From: Phallusia mammillata
Taxonomy: Eukaryota > Chordata > Ascidiacea > Phlebobranchia > Ascidiidae
Length of the DNA stretch: 64,000 nt
Direction: 5' to 3'
Assembly (NCBI GenBank): GCA_003260075.1
Contig: QLIY01000211.1
Location: forward strand, 71,208-135,207
The notes below the pieces were generated by a model that saw nothing but the letters and a program-made list of their open reading frames with translations, made no database searches and was not told the DNA's origin. Every line of letters begins with the position of its first letter. Position 1 is the stretch's first letter. This document shows, piece after piece, positions 12,094 to 25,584 of the stretch. Position numbers and translations under genes: made by a program.

Positions 12094-12641
12094 ATGGTGT
12101 TTGACGTTCCAGAGCAATACGACAACAACAGTAATGACTTTACGACGTTGCTCCCGGAACATCTATCGGAAGAGATTTTCTCCAGTATGGATATTTGCAG
12201 TGTTTGCAAATCCACACAGGTTTGTTTGTAGCCGTGTTCTTTAGTGGACAAAAACTTTGTATTGAAGTGCTCTGTTAGATTTACCAAGCAACATGTTTTT
12301 TAAGGTTTCGCAAAACTGGTATTGTTTGATAAACGAGTCGAGTCATGTATGGAGAAACTTGTACAAAGGGTTGTACAACGCTGAATTTGACAACGTACCC
12401 CGAAGCGCCAGACATTGGAAGGTAACGATTTGGAACTGTATTGTATGTCCTACTTTAATGCAAGTCTTAATTGTAGGTTTTGGTGGAACAGAAGTACCGA
12501 ACGCAAAGATGTAAATCCCAATGGATTAAAGGAACATTTGCACAGATAACATCATACAAGGACTTGGAAAATACAAATTCCAAGTGTCAATTTTCTAAAG
12601 ACGATTGGGGTGATATTTTGCAAGTGGAGCTGGCACGATAG
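12094..12641 (+). CDS. FBXO48: FBXO48-like F-box protein, 3 exons
   Basis: Exons 12094-12219, 12305-12421 and 12477-12641, all phase 0, give 135 aa (human 155 aa). The F-box (about residues 18-65; LLPEHLSEEIFSSMD then SQNWYCLI) would bind SKP1 in an SCF ubiquitin ligase. The C-terminus keeps the short FBXO48 signature W-G-x-I-L-x-x-E-L-x-R. No substrate-binding WD40 or LRR domain is present, as in human FBXO48. Assignment rests on the F-box plus the C-terminal signature. Confidence 0.8.
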
Positions 12642-13688
12642 CTACATGAATGTCACCCAAATGCAGTACTGTGTTGCATCTGTTTAACATTATAGTACTG
12701 TCTGTTGCACTTCTCAAGATACTGGTTTACTATGTTGTATTACTTTGCTTTTGTACACCCTACTTGTCTTATGTTGTATAAGTTCCATATTTAAAAAATG
12801 TAGTGTTTGTGTGGTAGTTTTGTTTTCCAATACTGTACTTTTAAATGCTTTATGGTGTTATGCTTTTTATACAGTGAATGCAACATAATACAAACTAAGC
12901 CTGCTTGGCCAAATGTCAAAAGACTACCTAACAGAAAATGTAGTATATCAAATCGATGCTAGATGAAGACCATGTTCAATGTGGTAGGTGTACCTGCAGA
13001 GTGTCCTGGTTTGTTTCTTGTTTTGGTTTACAGAAAGAATAAGGTAACCTGTGTACAACTCAAATCAGCCCAATGCTCAGTAAGACACATTTCTGTGCAA
13101 TAATGGGACACAGACCATGCAACCAGTAAATACTAATCAACACCATTGTGTCGTATATCTGAATATTTAAACTGAAACATTCACTTGTTGCTGTCCCATG
13201 TTCACTTTTTACTTCCTGGATAACAAAATGCAAGTTAGGTAAGAGGTTTGGCTGCCACATACAGTTTTCAATTACCTATACTAGTTTTATCACTCGACAC
13301 ATCACTCCTGGCATCAGGCAAACCAATTTGTGACATTCCATGAACATTCATTGACATCCTTCTGACATCTGCAATTGGTATCAAAAAATTTGACCTAATT
13401 GCAACAAAACTGCAAACATGAGCCCATACTTTCCACTGCCGCAATGCTTCTGCGCCTTGTCGATCTATTGATATTTAGTGCTGGTGCTAATAGTGACTCT
13501 GCCAACAGAAATATATTTTTTCATCAGTTTAAATGCATTGGTTATATACATCTCAAGTAAATATGTCAAAATTTGGATCTATATAAATATATCAAAAGCA
13601 TCAAATTTAATTGAGATACTTCTCAAACTTTAAGGGCTACAAACAACTTTGGTAGCTAAATTTTTAAGAACAATCTGTGCACAACCAC
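12642..13688. other. Convergent spacer FBXO48/CATSPERG
   Basis: The 3' UTRs of both genes must lie here. I see no transposon end, RNA gene or further coding exon, and no clear AATAAA in either orientation close to the stops. Confidence 0.4.
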
Positions 13689-16600
13689 TCATCCTGCAAA
13701 AAAATATTGTTTCAAAATCAGAGAATGCATCAAATACCTAGTGAAACAAATCGTAACAGCACAATTGCACTAAAATATTCACCAAGCCAGTACTTACGGT
13801 GTCTTGTAGAACCTCTTTTAGCCATAATATGACTAGGATAGGACCCAATTGAAATCTTGCTATCGTCACCCAAATGAACCTGTGGACAGCAACTGAACTA
13901 AATAAATCAGACTTTCTTACGACAGAAAAAACATTTAATACCTTTATTTTAGGCTTGACTATTTGTTCTTGTTTTGTAATTTTCCATCTTCCCAAAAACT
14001 TCCTTGCATAAATTATACCTTGTCCATCAGTAGATTGATAATAAATAACAATACATGTCAATAGAATTCCCAATGTCACCTAATACATGGATAATGGAAG
14101 TTTAATGACTAACATAAATAATTTTAACTGCACAGCTTTCAAAATAGTTGTTTACCAGCATAATAGTAAAATGCGATTTGGCGTTTAGTTCAATTCCAAT
14201 AATGTAAATCTCAAATGTAGTTGTGAAGTCACAATTTGTTGAACTGTCCACACCTTTGTTTGAAACTTCCATCACCAAATAAAACTCTTCAAAGCAAAAA
14301 AATAACAGCTTTGTTCATAGCAATGACTCTCGCAAATCTACTTTTAGGACAAAAATAATTTATCTCAACTAAAATCCAGAACTGAATGAATAACACCTTT
14401 AGTTTAGGTAGCCACATTTTAAATGCTGCGAAAAAAATGTGTCGATCAAAACAACTGTATAAAACTGATTAAAAAGGGCAGATAGCTTGTGATGAAAACT
14501 CTTAAACCATATTGTATTTTCTCTGGCCATCACTTGTAAACTGAATACAAGTCATGAACAAATTGCCAAGTTCAAGTCCATATTTGTGACTGTCAATCAT
14601 GTACACAAAAATTGAATCATTCTGTCTTTGCTAAAGCTTGAAAACAAACCAGGGTTAGAAAGTAAAGAGAAATATGTACCATCAGTATATTTTCAAGAAA
14701 ACCATAAACACCAGATACAAATATGCACCAAATCAGTATATTTTCTTGAAAACCACAATTACCAGATGGGTTTGATACTCCAAAGGGAATGCTACCACAT
14801 GGAGAATCAATCCGACACTCGAACACAATACTTGCTGGATTGTTGCCATCAAATATATATTGGCCAGTTGCATTGTCTCTCATTAAATCAGTAGTTGTTA
14901 AGTCCAGAACAGTCCACATAAGGCTTTCCAGTTTTTTACTGCACACAAAAAAGGCTTTTCTTCAAATTGTTTTAACATGTACACATCAATCTGAATAAAA
15001 GTGACATTTATTTTGAACCCTATAGCAACTGTGACACATATTTTAAAACCCATAAATTTTTTCCAAAAAATACCTGTCTCCTGGCATATAGTTGTACATC
15101 TTAATTTCTTCATCAGTATAACTTCTGATATTTTCATGGTACCCAACCCCACCTCCAACAATTTTTAGGGTGAAATTGCCTTTAAATGGTGTTCTCAAGC
15201 CAGTTATGTGATCATACATATAAAATGCAGTCACAAACTCTACATAAAAAAGTGGTATTTAACTATTTATATATACCAGACCTGTTGTCTGTTAAACCTT
15301 AATAATGCCTCAATATAGGAAAAGTGTTTTACAATTGCATACTAGTGATGGGACGAGTACCCGGTATCGAATGATTTCAGTGGTATCGATACTCGTACTC
15401 AGTATCGAAATATTTTGTCTCAGTTTTCGATACCAATGTGCAAGTACCGAAGGCCGATTTACACCCTAAGAATACGGTCAACGTTATGCCAATATTTGCT
15501 TCGGACAGCACAAAATTGGAAAAAAGTTGCACCAGTTTACGTTTATCTTTTTCGCTATTACGTGGAGATTACATTTTTCGGCATATGTGGATGCACACCT
15601 GTACCCCGAGCATGGCAGATAAATTAGCCAGTGATATACAACTAAGTACAACACTACACTTAAGTACTCTGTATCATAGGTATATACATGTGGTACTCGT
15701 ACTCGCTTCAAAACCTGGTATCGTCCCATCACTATTGCATACTTAACAAAACAGACAAATAATTGCACACTGGTTCCAAAACCATAATATATTATTACAG
15801 CAAACCTCAGTTAAGCTGGATTTTCAACCTATTCGGACAAATTATTTGGTCCAAATGGGTCAGGATTAACAGAAGTTTACTGTAGTTAAAACATATTCTA
15901 TTTAATCTCACCATTAGCTTCACAAATTAAAAACACAAATGCCAAAATTAACAATTTTAATAAAAATCCATTCTGATGTAACCTGATGTAGTGAAACAAG
16001 GCACTCCATCACTGACTTCATACAAACATTCAAAATCATCAGTCCTGCCTCGATCAGCCAATATCTGGATTGAGCGTTTTTTATCAAAGCCAAGGGACAA
16101 TGCAGGTGGGCAACCTCCCTCCACAATAAAGGTAATGTCTATAAACAATGCCTAATTTCACTCACAACACAAGCATATGATTTAAGTCTAATAAAAAACA
16201 TTTTGTTGCATTAAAAAGATTATTATTTGTAACACTGGAGACCAGTGATTTTAAACTGTGTTCCTATTTTAAAAGTGCAAGTATTCTCTGGTGTTTTAGG
16301 ACTTAATGACAAAATGCAGGCGTGCATGACAATGTTTGAAAGGTAATTTTTTTGTTATAAAAAGCAAACTCACCCATGACAACAGAGTAGCAAATTAGCT
16401 TTCTTTAAACAACTTTTGTGTTGTTAACCCACATAGTGTGTCATGAAAAGAAATTAAGAGTGTTAGTGTGCTACATGCCTGAAAAGTTTTAGAATCAATG
16501 CCAAGATGACCTATACCCAGGGTTGCCATCAACATGAAACCAAAAATAAGGACAACCGAAATATTAACTTTTCATATGAAACGAATGTTTTTGAACAAAT

Positions 16601-19600
16601 ATTTGCATGTATACGAGCCATGACATATCATATGCAATATTTGGACCAGAAACAATCTGTTCCAGCAACTCCTTGTTTATAAAGAATACTTCGTGCATCT
16701 CATGACAGCTCAGGTCTAGGTTTACTTTTACTTATAGCAGGGATTTGACTGTCATTTCACTAAGTTTGTTCCTTGTAATTGTTGAAAATAAGACAAAATA
16801 AGGACGCAAGTCAAAAAGAAGGACATTTCTTAGAAATAAGGACAATAAACGTTTCTAAGACATAACCCTTCAAAATAAGGACAAATCTTGGAAATAAGGA
16901 CGGTATGGCAACCCTGCCTATACCCATGGCACCGCCGTTTTACTTACCATGCACATTGGGAGAATAGTGCCAAGGTCGAATTTTAACACCAACTGGTTGC
17001 AAGTTAGTGCCTGAAGAATGTTGAGGCAGTTGACAGCCTTTGAAAGTTACCTGAACAATACCACAAACATATGACTTTGTATCAATTATTATTTATGACA
17101 CACAAATATTTCAAAGTTAGGATTTATATTAAAAAAAAATTGTTTAAACCCGCAGGGTTCTTTGAAATGCATTCCTTTATGATTCAAACCTTAAATTCTG
17201 AAATGCTTGAATTTAGTTGAATGGATTAACCAGGTAACTATTTAAGCAAGTTAATCAACAAAGCTTAAAATAATTAAATAACATGCTTTGATTACAATTT
17301 GCTGCTAAAAAAAACATGTATATTTTAGCATTTGGGCATGTTTGCCTGTACATATGTTACATAAATATGGGAAGAAAATACCTAAAATAAAACATAGACA
17401 CCCTGTTGTAATTTACCTCAAAGATAGTTTCAAAAGGGCCACTATGTCTTTCAACCTTAACGTCAACAATTCCATTCTTAGATATGGAAACAAAGAGATC
17501 TTGTTGTTCCAATGGTGATAAAGTGTTGTCAGTGGCAGTAGACAAGGAAAAGTTTATTCTGACACAAAAAATTAGCAAACATCAACTTTAAAATAATATA
17601 CACACGGATGCTGCTGCAATCATAATGCGCCCAGCCTATTAAAGGCGTTATACCCAGTTTTTTTAAGGTTTAGTTTGGGTCATTTTAAAAGTTTTAAGAG
17701 ACCGCAAGTGTTTCATTTAAATACCAAAAAATAGCAAGTCCAAATTTTGGGAAACCGATGGAGAAATTTTGTGTTCCCAAAACACCTTAAAAAAACACTG
17801 CACACGGACCTAAAGTATCACACTTACAATAAATAAGCTAAATATGCAACAAAATGTCTAGTCCTATGCATTTTATAGATCAAAAAGTTTTGATTGATGA
17901 AAAAAAAGATCATTGTCAGTGAAGATTAATATTTTTTTATTCAAGAAGAAAATAGCATAAAAAAAAACTTAAACGACTATAATTCAAAGAAATAATCTAT
18001 AACAGTATACTACAACTGATGTGGTCTTCATTTCACTGATGATGGCATGAGCATTTGCCGAAACGTTTGAACAATAAAGCATGTCACTTTTTACGTCTAT
18101 TTGGAGCGTTATTTTCACCATTAAGTATACTACAAAACATGCGAAAATATATTTCTGAATTTAATTTAAATGTCTTACATCAATTTCATATCTTTATCAA
18201 GGTACAGCTTTCTGGGAATGATGCAGTCATTTAAATTAGATGGATGTTCCATTACATAATCATGCATAGAGAAATAGGACTTCCATGAGAATCCCACCGC
18301 AAGATTGTTTGCAGCTATATAACGAATATAGTTTTCGTAACCAACATTATCAGTATACCAACCAGATCCTTCCACAGTGTTGTCTTGCTTCCACCAAAAA
18401 TGCTTTCCAAATTTCTGTTTTAAAAATGCTAACTCAAAACTACATATTTGAACTGATCACCACTTTAATCATAATTATAACTGCAATAAAAGCACTGGTT
18501 CAATAACAGTGTTTCTTCTCAAACCTGATGTGTATAATCTTTTTGCTAATTATAACAAACCAATAAAATGATTATTTAGTTGCCTAACAAGTTATGGGGG
18601 AAAATGAAACAGGTGACACATAACCTGTGCAAAATTCTCTCCAAATTCTTTGTGTAAAAATATTTCCTGCCCATGGAAACAGGTAGGCAATGTGTTTTAC
18701 ATGAATAAAACTAAAACTTACCCTTTGTGTGGCAAGCATTTGCACAATAGCTCTGTAAGCCAATAACATACTGTTTGAGTGAACAGGGATTTGTACATCA
18801 CTTAAGGTGAACTTTGCATAGTCCAATTTTGCTGATTTAGACAAAGCAGGCCAGACTCTGGGAAAATGAAATGCATAATTCTGATGCCTGGACAACAATG
18901 ATATATTACTGCATTCTGCTTTCATCAAAATGGGTTCATTTTGACCTGAAAAATATGTTTAAAAATGTTACAAAACATTTGGTAATTGAGGTAAAAAATG
19001 CGTAGCACAATCTGGTGTTTCAAAATATAAATATATTGTTTGCATTCTGTACAATTCAACTCCTTTGATTTGTTGTAAAGCTGTGTCAGCTACGTAAGGA
19101 TGTTTTGTGCATCTGTACATTAACCTGAGAAAAATGTTCTTGCAGAGCCAAATATCTCATGCATATAAATGCTATTTTGTACTCCAATTTTGGTAAAACA
19201 ATTACTTCACCTGATGAAGTATAATTGAAATCAATGACAGATCGCTTGACATTTGAGCCATTTATGAACAAAAGATAGAGTTCATCAAAACAATCATAAA
19301 ATAATCCCAACACATTTCCTAATACCAAAGATGGAAAATCTTGAACATGATTATTATTTTTGACCAGTCTTGAAAAAGTTCCGAATCCAACAGCTTTTCC
19401 ATGCCAAATTTCGCCATTACTTGTGATCAAGGCAAAATGGTGACCATGTGGTTGGCTTACAAACTGCACAAATGTATTGTTGAGAAGGAGTGATGTATCA
19501 GATAGAGGTACTGCCCCAATTACACCACTTCGAATGTCAAATACAAGCATGGAATTTCCCCAAAGATATAAATTCCCATCATGAGCATGGCTGCAACTTA

Positions 19601-22600
19601 CACCTTTGATATTAATCATAGCTCCTAAAAAATATTTAGTATTATCAGACAGAAGATATTAAAAACACTACACTTGCTATAAAGTAAATATATTAAATGA
19701 ATATTGGGTAGTATTCCAACTTGGCTTGTTTGGTTTAACAGTAGATTTATAGGCAGTGATGCCATCACAATTCATCCCAAAATAAGACAACTTAAAAATT
19801 ACAATTTCATATGAAACGAAATAAATAGTTTTGAACAAATCTTTGCATTTATATGAGCCAAGACATATCAAATTCCATATTTTTGCCAGAAACAGTCTGT
19901 TCCAGAAACTCCTTCTTTGTCAAAAATACTGCATCCTGTGACAGCTTCGGTATATGTTTACTTTTACTTGAAGCAGGGATTTGACTGTTGTTGCACTAAG
20001 TCTGTTCCTTGTAAACTTAATTGTTTAAAATGAGACAAAATAAGGATTCAGGTAAAAAACAATAACATTTCTTAGAAATAGACAATGTCCTTTGAAATAA
20101 GGACAAATCATAGAAATATGGATGGTATGGCAACCTTGATTATATGGATAACCTGTTAATAACAAGCAATAGACACAGTAGCAAATCAACATCAAACATT
20201 ATGTAAATAACAACACCTGTTTTTTGAATTTTCTTTTAAACTATATTCTCACCATTGTAGTTTAGGTTGTGTGTAAAAAGAGCAATGCTGTTGTGCAAAG
20301 TGAAATTTGTTGGAAGTCTTTCCTCAAACTCTCGAAGAAATTTCCATTTGCCAATTTGATCTACACCTGTTTGACAACAGTATTATTAGCAACTTAAGGA
20401 AACTGTAGTATTGATAAAGTAAAATTTAAACTTAAGAATGAACAAAATATCAACAACAAAATAACTGTTGACTAAATGTATAATTAGTCTACAATTAGGT
20501 GCAATGCAAAACACTTAAATGCAAGTTCTTGTGTTGAAAGAAGTGATGGATTAACTTTCATGATACAATTTGCGAAATGCAACTTCTTCAAGTGGCAGGT
20601 GACTGTTTTGGGTGTCTCAACCCCTGGAATGAGATACTGGAAATCATTTTTTTGCACACTAATATTGGGTTTACCTGTGTATTTCAACAACACAAATTTG
20701 CTGGCAAGTGAATGATGAAGAACCAAATACAGCGCACCACTACAATATGTGTGTGCCAATATAGATACATGATTGGGATTATAGATGGTGTAATCTAGAA
20801 ATGTCTGCCCATCAATATCCACAAGTTGGTTTAGAGTTGATCCTACATCATTTTCTGCTAACAAAAACAACAAACAATTTAGATCGTATTGTTTGTCAAA
20901 GTTTGCAGATCATAGTAAGTGGCATAAACTTATATCAGCATTATTTTCACAAAACTTGATTACAAAAAGAAATTTCTCTCATGACTAGATACAGTTGCAG
21001 CATTTTTTCAAAACTTTTTGTCCTCCCTTTGACTATAGTCTTGATAGCTATCAATTGATGGTATTTACAACTGCTAGGTCCGAACAGCTGTGTTCTGTGC
21101 TGTATTATCATCACATGTTACTGTGTTTGTGTTGAAGGTACAAATGAACAATATATATGTATACAACACTTCTGAAACCATCATTAAGTTGTATATGGTC
21201 AGAAATTCACAGCAATTTTGGCCTTCTGTATTAAACTTAAATTGTATGACTAACTCTTTAAAATTTATAGTGATCAGCGATATTGGTCTTCCCTATTTAA
21301 CTTCAATCAATAAATAAGCCTAAAGCAGTTGCTTGCCTTTTCTCAATGTGTGAATCTCACTATGAAACAACATCACATCATCTTATTCAAACTGAAATAT
21401 ATATATATAAGTAAAACAAGGTCAACTGCCTGACATACATGCAGGGACATGGACCTAACAGTGGCTAAATTTCAGGTGGGTTGAGGTTGCTATGAAAATG
21501 GCCCTTTTACAATTTCTACTTGTGTTTATCCAAATTTGCTAGGGTGGTACTAAACACTGCATGAACACAGTTTTACGAATAAATGATATACTTACTGCTG
21601 AAATGATAATTTTGTGGACTGGTGGTTAGGGATAGTAACAAAAAACAATTATATATAATCTGGTCTCAAACCCCGTTTGGGTTTATATGCTAACAGTATA
21701 TGTTTACTACCGACCCTTGTACTACACACAGGTAAGACAGTAACAATAACTGAAACTTTAAGCCTTGATTTCTTGCCTGTTCTTGTAGTAGGTATCAACA
21801 AAAAATACAATTTTTGGCTGGTTGAAATGATCACTGTTCTTGACAAGGGTGAGAGACTGATGTGTTTTGCACAAATACCTTCACTCCCACCAAGCAATCT
21901 TTTAACCTGTTGATCACTCACAAGTACCCAAAAGATTCCTTTCTGTTAAAATTACACTAATAATTCAAGGATATGAATGCATACAGAAGCTTCAGACACA
22001 TATCAACATACATTATCTGCAAATGTACTCAACCGGTTGGCACTCTGCACTCTCAACACCAGAGTTAAATATCTATCCCCAACAAGAACAAAATAACAAG
22101 CCAAAAAAGCAACCCTGCTATCTATACACACCAGCAACAGCTTTATTTACCTTGGTTGAAAGTAAAATCTGATCAAAAAAATCAAAAGCCGTCTCAATGG
22201 CATCCGGACAGTCCGTCTCCTGTCCTGCTAAAGCATCTGGTACCTTGTAAACAACAATTGTTATCGGTAAAATAACACCGTCAGAAAACAGAGCAATCAA
22301 CAACAGTCATCATGATAAAAAGAGCTTAATTTATTTACTAACCTTTTTTACAATTGAATGCTCAAATTCAGTAGATGAAAAAACAAGATATCCATTTGCA
22401 GTCACAACAGTAATAGGGGTTTGGTAAATGACAGGTGTTACAGAATTTGGCACAGAAGAAAGGATTGGTAGTGATGCTGTTTGAAAGTGTCTATGGTTCA
22501 CAATGAAAAAAGTCTTCCTGTATAAAAGTCAAAGACGTCTTATAAGCATTTAGACCAAAAGAGTTTTTTATTCTAATTTAGCAGCACAATTTAACAAGTG

Positions 22601-24813
22601 TATACCCGAAAAAACGAAATCATAATCATATCAGCAGCAAAATCAGTTTTCATATGCAACATTTTTAGCTTAAACTAGATGTAGCGAAGTATTTCCTGCT
22701 ACAGACTGGTCTTGCGATTCATTCATTTATTATTACAACTCATGAGTTATTATTAGGGATAGGCTGAGTCGATTTAGAAACCCAATACTATGTACTAAGC
22801 ATCGCTGTTTTTGATGCTCGGTGTTCGGCCGGGCAGTTGCACAAACGGATCCAGGGATTAAATTTGCATATTTATGCCCTGCTAACAGACGAAACTAGGG
22901 TTCGAAAGAGTACCAAAGAACAAAACGCTGTTTACATAAGGAACCTTGGAAAGCTACAAAACTAACATGGGTGTGGGAATAATTGTGTTGTCACAATGCA
23001 CCAAGCATGCTCCACCAAACAAAACATTGGCAGTTTTGAAAGTATAAGTATGATTTAAATATAATGATGTTTAAATGTTTACCATGAAAAAGTTTACACC
23101 TGGGGTGTCAAACATGCAGCCCTGCAAGAGTTTTTGTGCAGCCCATGAAATAACTTTTAGAAGTTGTATGTGCACAGTTGGTTCTTTCACTCTGTTACAC
23201 TGTATATATATATGTTTGGTACTTATAACAATATTGTCTTTAAATGTAGCTAATGGCATTAATAACCATTTAACTTTTTAATCATGCAATAATTTTGTTG
23301 TCATGTTGCATTGCAACAAATATTTCAATAATGACTTACTTCACTCGACTTACTTACAAGTTTGTTTTTGCGCTCAAAGCAGATTGAGTTTGACAACTCT
23401 GCTTTACACTATTTCAAGAAAATCACAAAAACTCACTTGAAACCTTGCACTTTAACTGATCCAGTGTCTTTCTCACTTATTTCCAAAGTCATGCCATGTG
23501 TGTAGTCATTAACTGGTAAAGGAAAGCTCCACTTTACACTTGAAAGCTCCAGTTCATTTTCATCAGCTGTTGCACAAAAGTATTAGTGGCAGTTAGCTAC
23601 TGCAACATAAATTTATGCCTGTTAAAATTGCAATCTGAACATAAGATCAAATTAGAAAACACTGAGAGCATTGTATATTTTAATGTTGACAAAAAAGAAA
23701 TTAAAACAAAAAGCTTGTTTTATTGTGAATCAGAGATTTGGTTCAAATGAAGTATTTAATGTTTACAATAACTATATTTAAACATGCAGCATGTTAACAA
23801 ACTCAAAATTTACTTTGCAGTCTGACCACAGAAAAGTTGTTTTTTTAATGTTAATAAATAATTTGATGTGGTGGGCAAGAATTCTTTTCAAGAAAGATAT
23901 GAAAAAAATAGGTTTTAAACATTATCATGCAAGATCGTATTTTGTTAACAAGTCATGAAACACCAGACAATGTTTCCACAGTTAAAATAGCGAATTCCGC
24001 TGCCATTTAGAAATCTATCACATTACAGTTTGAGAATCACTGCACCAAATTGTAAGTATCATAGAATATATTATTCGCTTACTTGATGACAAAACTCCAT
24101 GCAGTTGTAATATCACCTGTCCTCCATCTATCTCATTCTTATTGGGTAAATCAGAAATCCTAAAAACCGGTTGTGAACCACTGAGTACCATGTGTCTCAT
24201 AACGGTCCTAGCTACCTAAATTAAAATTGCCATTCAGATCAAAGTTGATGATAAAAGTTTTATTTTGAAAAATATACAGATAGCAAACTTAAAATATTTT
24301 TTGTGCTGATTTTATAGTCAACAAAGCTGTCTTACCTGGTCATTTTCATTCAAAATAGTAACTTCCAGCACATACTGACTGGAAACAAAGTTGGATTTTT
24401 GAGTTTTTGCCTGACAATAAAACAAAAGTTATAACTTAAATGCTACACACAAAAGAATGAAAATGTAACACTACAAAGACCACAACAACATTACAGAAAT
24501 TGAGTACATCAGATTGACATTAGCTAAAGTTACTAAACTTTTAGCAGTATTACCTTAAAAACTTTTTTTTTTAAATGAATCTTGAATGCCCTATTTTCCT
24601 TACCGCAGACATCGCCACAAACGGTAAAAAATCCTTGACTTCATTTTGAAAAGTTAATGGATTCAGTTTCTCGAAATCTTGTGTCTCTATTGGATTTGTT
24701 TGTGCGTCGTCTTGCCTGAGTAAAACAACGTTCCACCTGTATTGCTGGGCGTGGGATGAGGCATCGACAAATAACGCCCCGAGAACAATCAAAATAGTTC
24801 CAGAAGGAAACAT
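13689..24813 (-). CDS. CATSPERG: CatSper gamma-like auxiliary subunit of the sperm Ca2+ channel, 21 exons
   Basis: Exons, 5' to 3': 24813-24604, 24410-24336, 24215-24083, 23566-23437, 22517-22343, 22243-22151, 21942-21711, 20854-about 20567 (or 20513), 20366-20253, 19624-19094, 18945-18722, 18414-18179, 17558-17417, 17050-16948, 16138-15983, 15239-15074, 14938-14763, 14253-14156, 14079-13942, 13879-13798, 13693-13689. Phases agree throughout and give about 1170-1185 aa; human CATSPERG is 1159 aa. A signal peptide (residues 1-22) precedes a long extracellular part, with a beta-propeller-like middle. A Cys-containing region follows, then one transmembrane segment near the C-terminus (start of exon 19; VTLGILLTCIVIYY) and a short basic tail. 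Subunit choice rests on length, the pre-propeller N-terminal region and weak local similarity; delta (about 800 aa) is too short. Four transposon copies sit in its introns. Expected role: sperm flagellar channel assembly. Confidence 0.65.
15343..15734. mobile_element. hAT-like MITE in a CATSPERG intron, TSD TTGCATAC
   Basis: The ends TAGTGATGGGACGA and TCGTCCCATCACTA are inverted repeats. TTGCATAC flanks both sides (15335-15342, 15735-15742). The interior has GGTATCGATACTCGTACTC-type runs. A second copy lies in inverse orientation at 52213-52607. Confidence 0.92.
16518..16916. mobile_element. hAT-like MITE just inside a CATSPERG intron, TSD CCTATACC
   Basis: The ends CAGGGTTGCCAT and ATGGCAACCCTG are inverted. 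Perfect CCTATACC duplicates flank it (16510-16517, 16917-16924). It is rich in AAATAAGGAC repeats. Its near edge lies about 30 bp from the 5' splice site of exon 14. Confidence 0.9.
18016..18123. mobile_element. Short 5'-truncated retroposon tail with 12-bp TSD
   Basis: AGTATACTACAA occurs at 18004-18015 and 18124-18135, flanking 108 bp that contain a GATGGCATGAGCATTTG block. A diverged copy of that block lies near 60682-60760. The long target duplication and one-sided sequence suggest a truncated non-LTR-type insertion. No coding part remains. Confidence 0.6.
19754..20138. mobile_element. Diverged copy of the 16518 element in a CATSPERG intron
   Basis: It shares the order of internal blocks with 16518-16916 (CATATGAAACGAA, GAACAAAT, AAACAGTCTGTTCCAG-like, GGTATGGCAACC end). 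The left end is altered (CAGTGATGCCATCA). Flanking TTTATAGG and ATTATATG match at 6 of 8 positions. It is an older copy than 16518-16916. Confidence 0.7.
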
Positions 24814-25584
24814 GATTCCCGCGCAAACGAACACGTTACGGCTGATTAGTTGCAATAATTTTGAAAACAAGAGTTTCGTGTAATTGTTACGAAACAATTT
24901 GTTATGCATGAGAGCATAAACGTTGGTTAGCATTTTAACATCAAACAACAAAAACTAACCAATGTTTGTTTTTTTAAATTAACAATTTATGCTTGTTTTT
25001 GCCCTTCGTTTGTTTATATTGTAATCATAAAAAAGTGCTTTGCAGTGCATAAAAAAGCGTTGATGTTTTTTTTTAACAAATCAGTACAAAGTAATTTCCT
25101 AAACTTTTGCTCAGTTTTCAGTGCACACTCGTGCAAATTAAAACTACGAATTGGTGAAGCGGAACAGGTTTACTCCGGGTCAAAACGGTGCTTGTTTGAT
25201 AGGCGCAGTGAAAGGTCAAGTGAACTCCGGCATGAGTTTACCATGCTTGGAAAAAAGTCGGCCGGGTCGAGGTCGAGCGCTGACCTCTGAACCAGATTAA
25301 TCACTCGGGATGTTACGTCGTTTGTTACTGATGGTTATGGCTTTAAGAAACAAAATTGTGTTTGCGACGTAAGTATTTGAATGACTGCAAGAAGAAGAAA
25401 GGGGACACCACTTTGCAATAGTCTGCAAGCTGGATAACAACGATACAAAGAGTACCAGACTGCCTCAATAGAGGCGTCACCCGTTGTTTCTGCCAAGCGT
25501 TTTCCGGACAGGCGTTAATTCTTGCTGAGTTGCCAATGAGAAGAAAATAAAAATTGCTGAGTTGCCAATGTGAAGAAAATCAGG
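24814..25584. promoter_or_regulatory. Divergent spacer CATSPERG/lipase
   Basis: No gene is supported. Just before the lipase start, TTGCTGAGTTGCCAATG is duplicated (from 25522 and from 25554), a 32-bp-spaced direct repeat of the future 5' UTR. No other distinct element is seen. Confidence 0.45.

Noticed and set aside
13758..13803. Shared ACAATTGCACTAAAA block with 32868
   Set aside because: About 30 bases are similar between a CATSPERG intron edge and the gene-poor region; too short to call a repeat by eye.
23960..24050. TTTGAGAATCACTG as a hAT element end in a CATSPERG intron
   Set aside because: Only one end-like sequence, no partner end and no duplication.
13689..24813. Identification as CatSper beta, delta or epsilon
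   Set aside because: Length (about 1170 aa), an extra N-terminal region before the propeller and local similarity favour gamma. Delta is too short. Beta is not excluded, so confidence is kept moderate.
25570..25584. Upstream GTG start for the lipase
   Set aside because: Non-AUG starts are rare in animals and the ATG at 25585 gives a sensible N-terminus. The same reasoning was used for ADAT2, the zinc-finger gene and the proline-rich gene.
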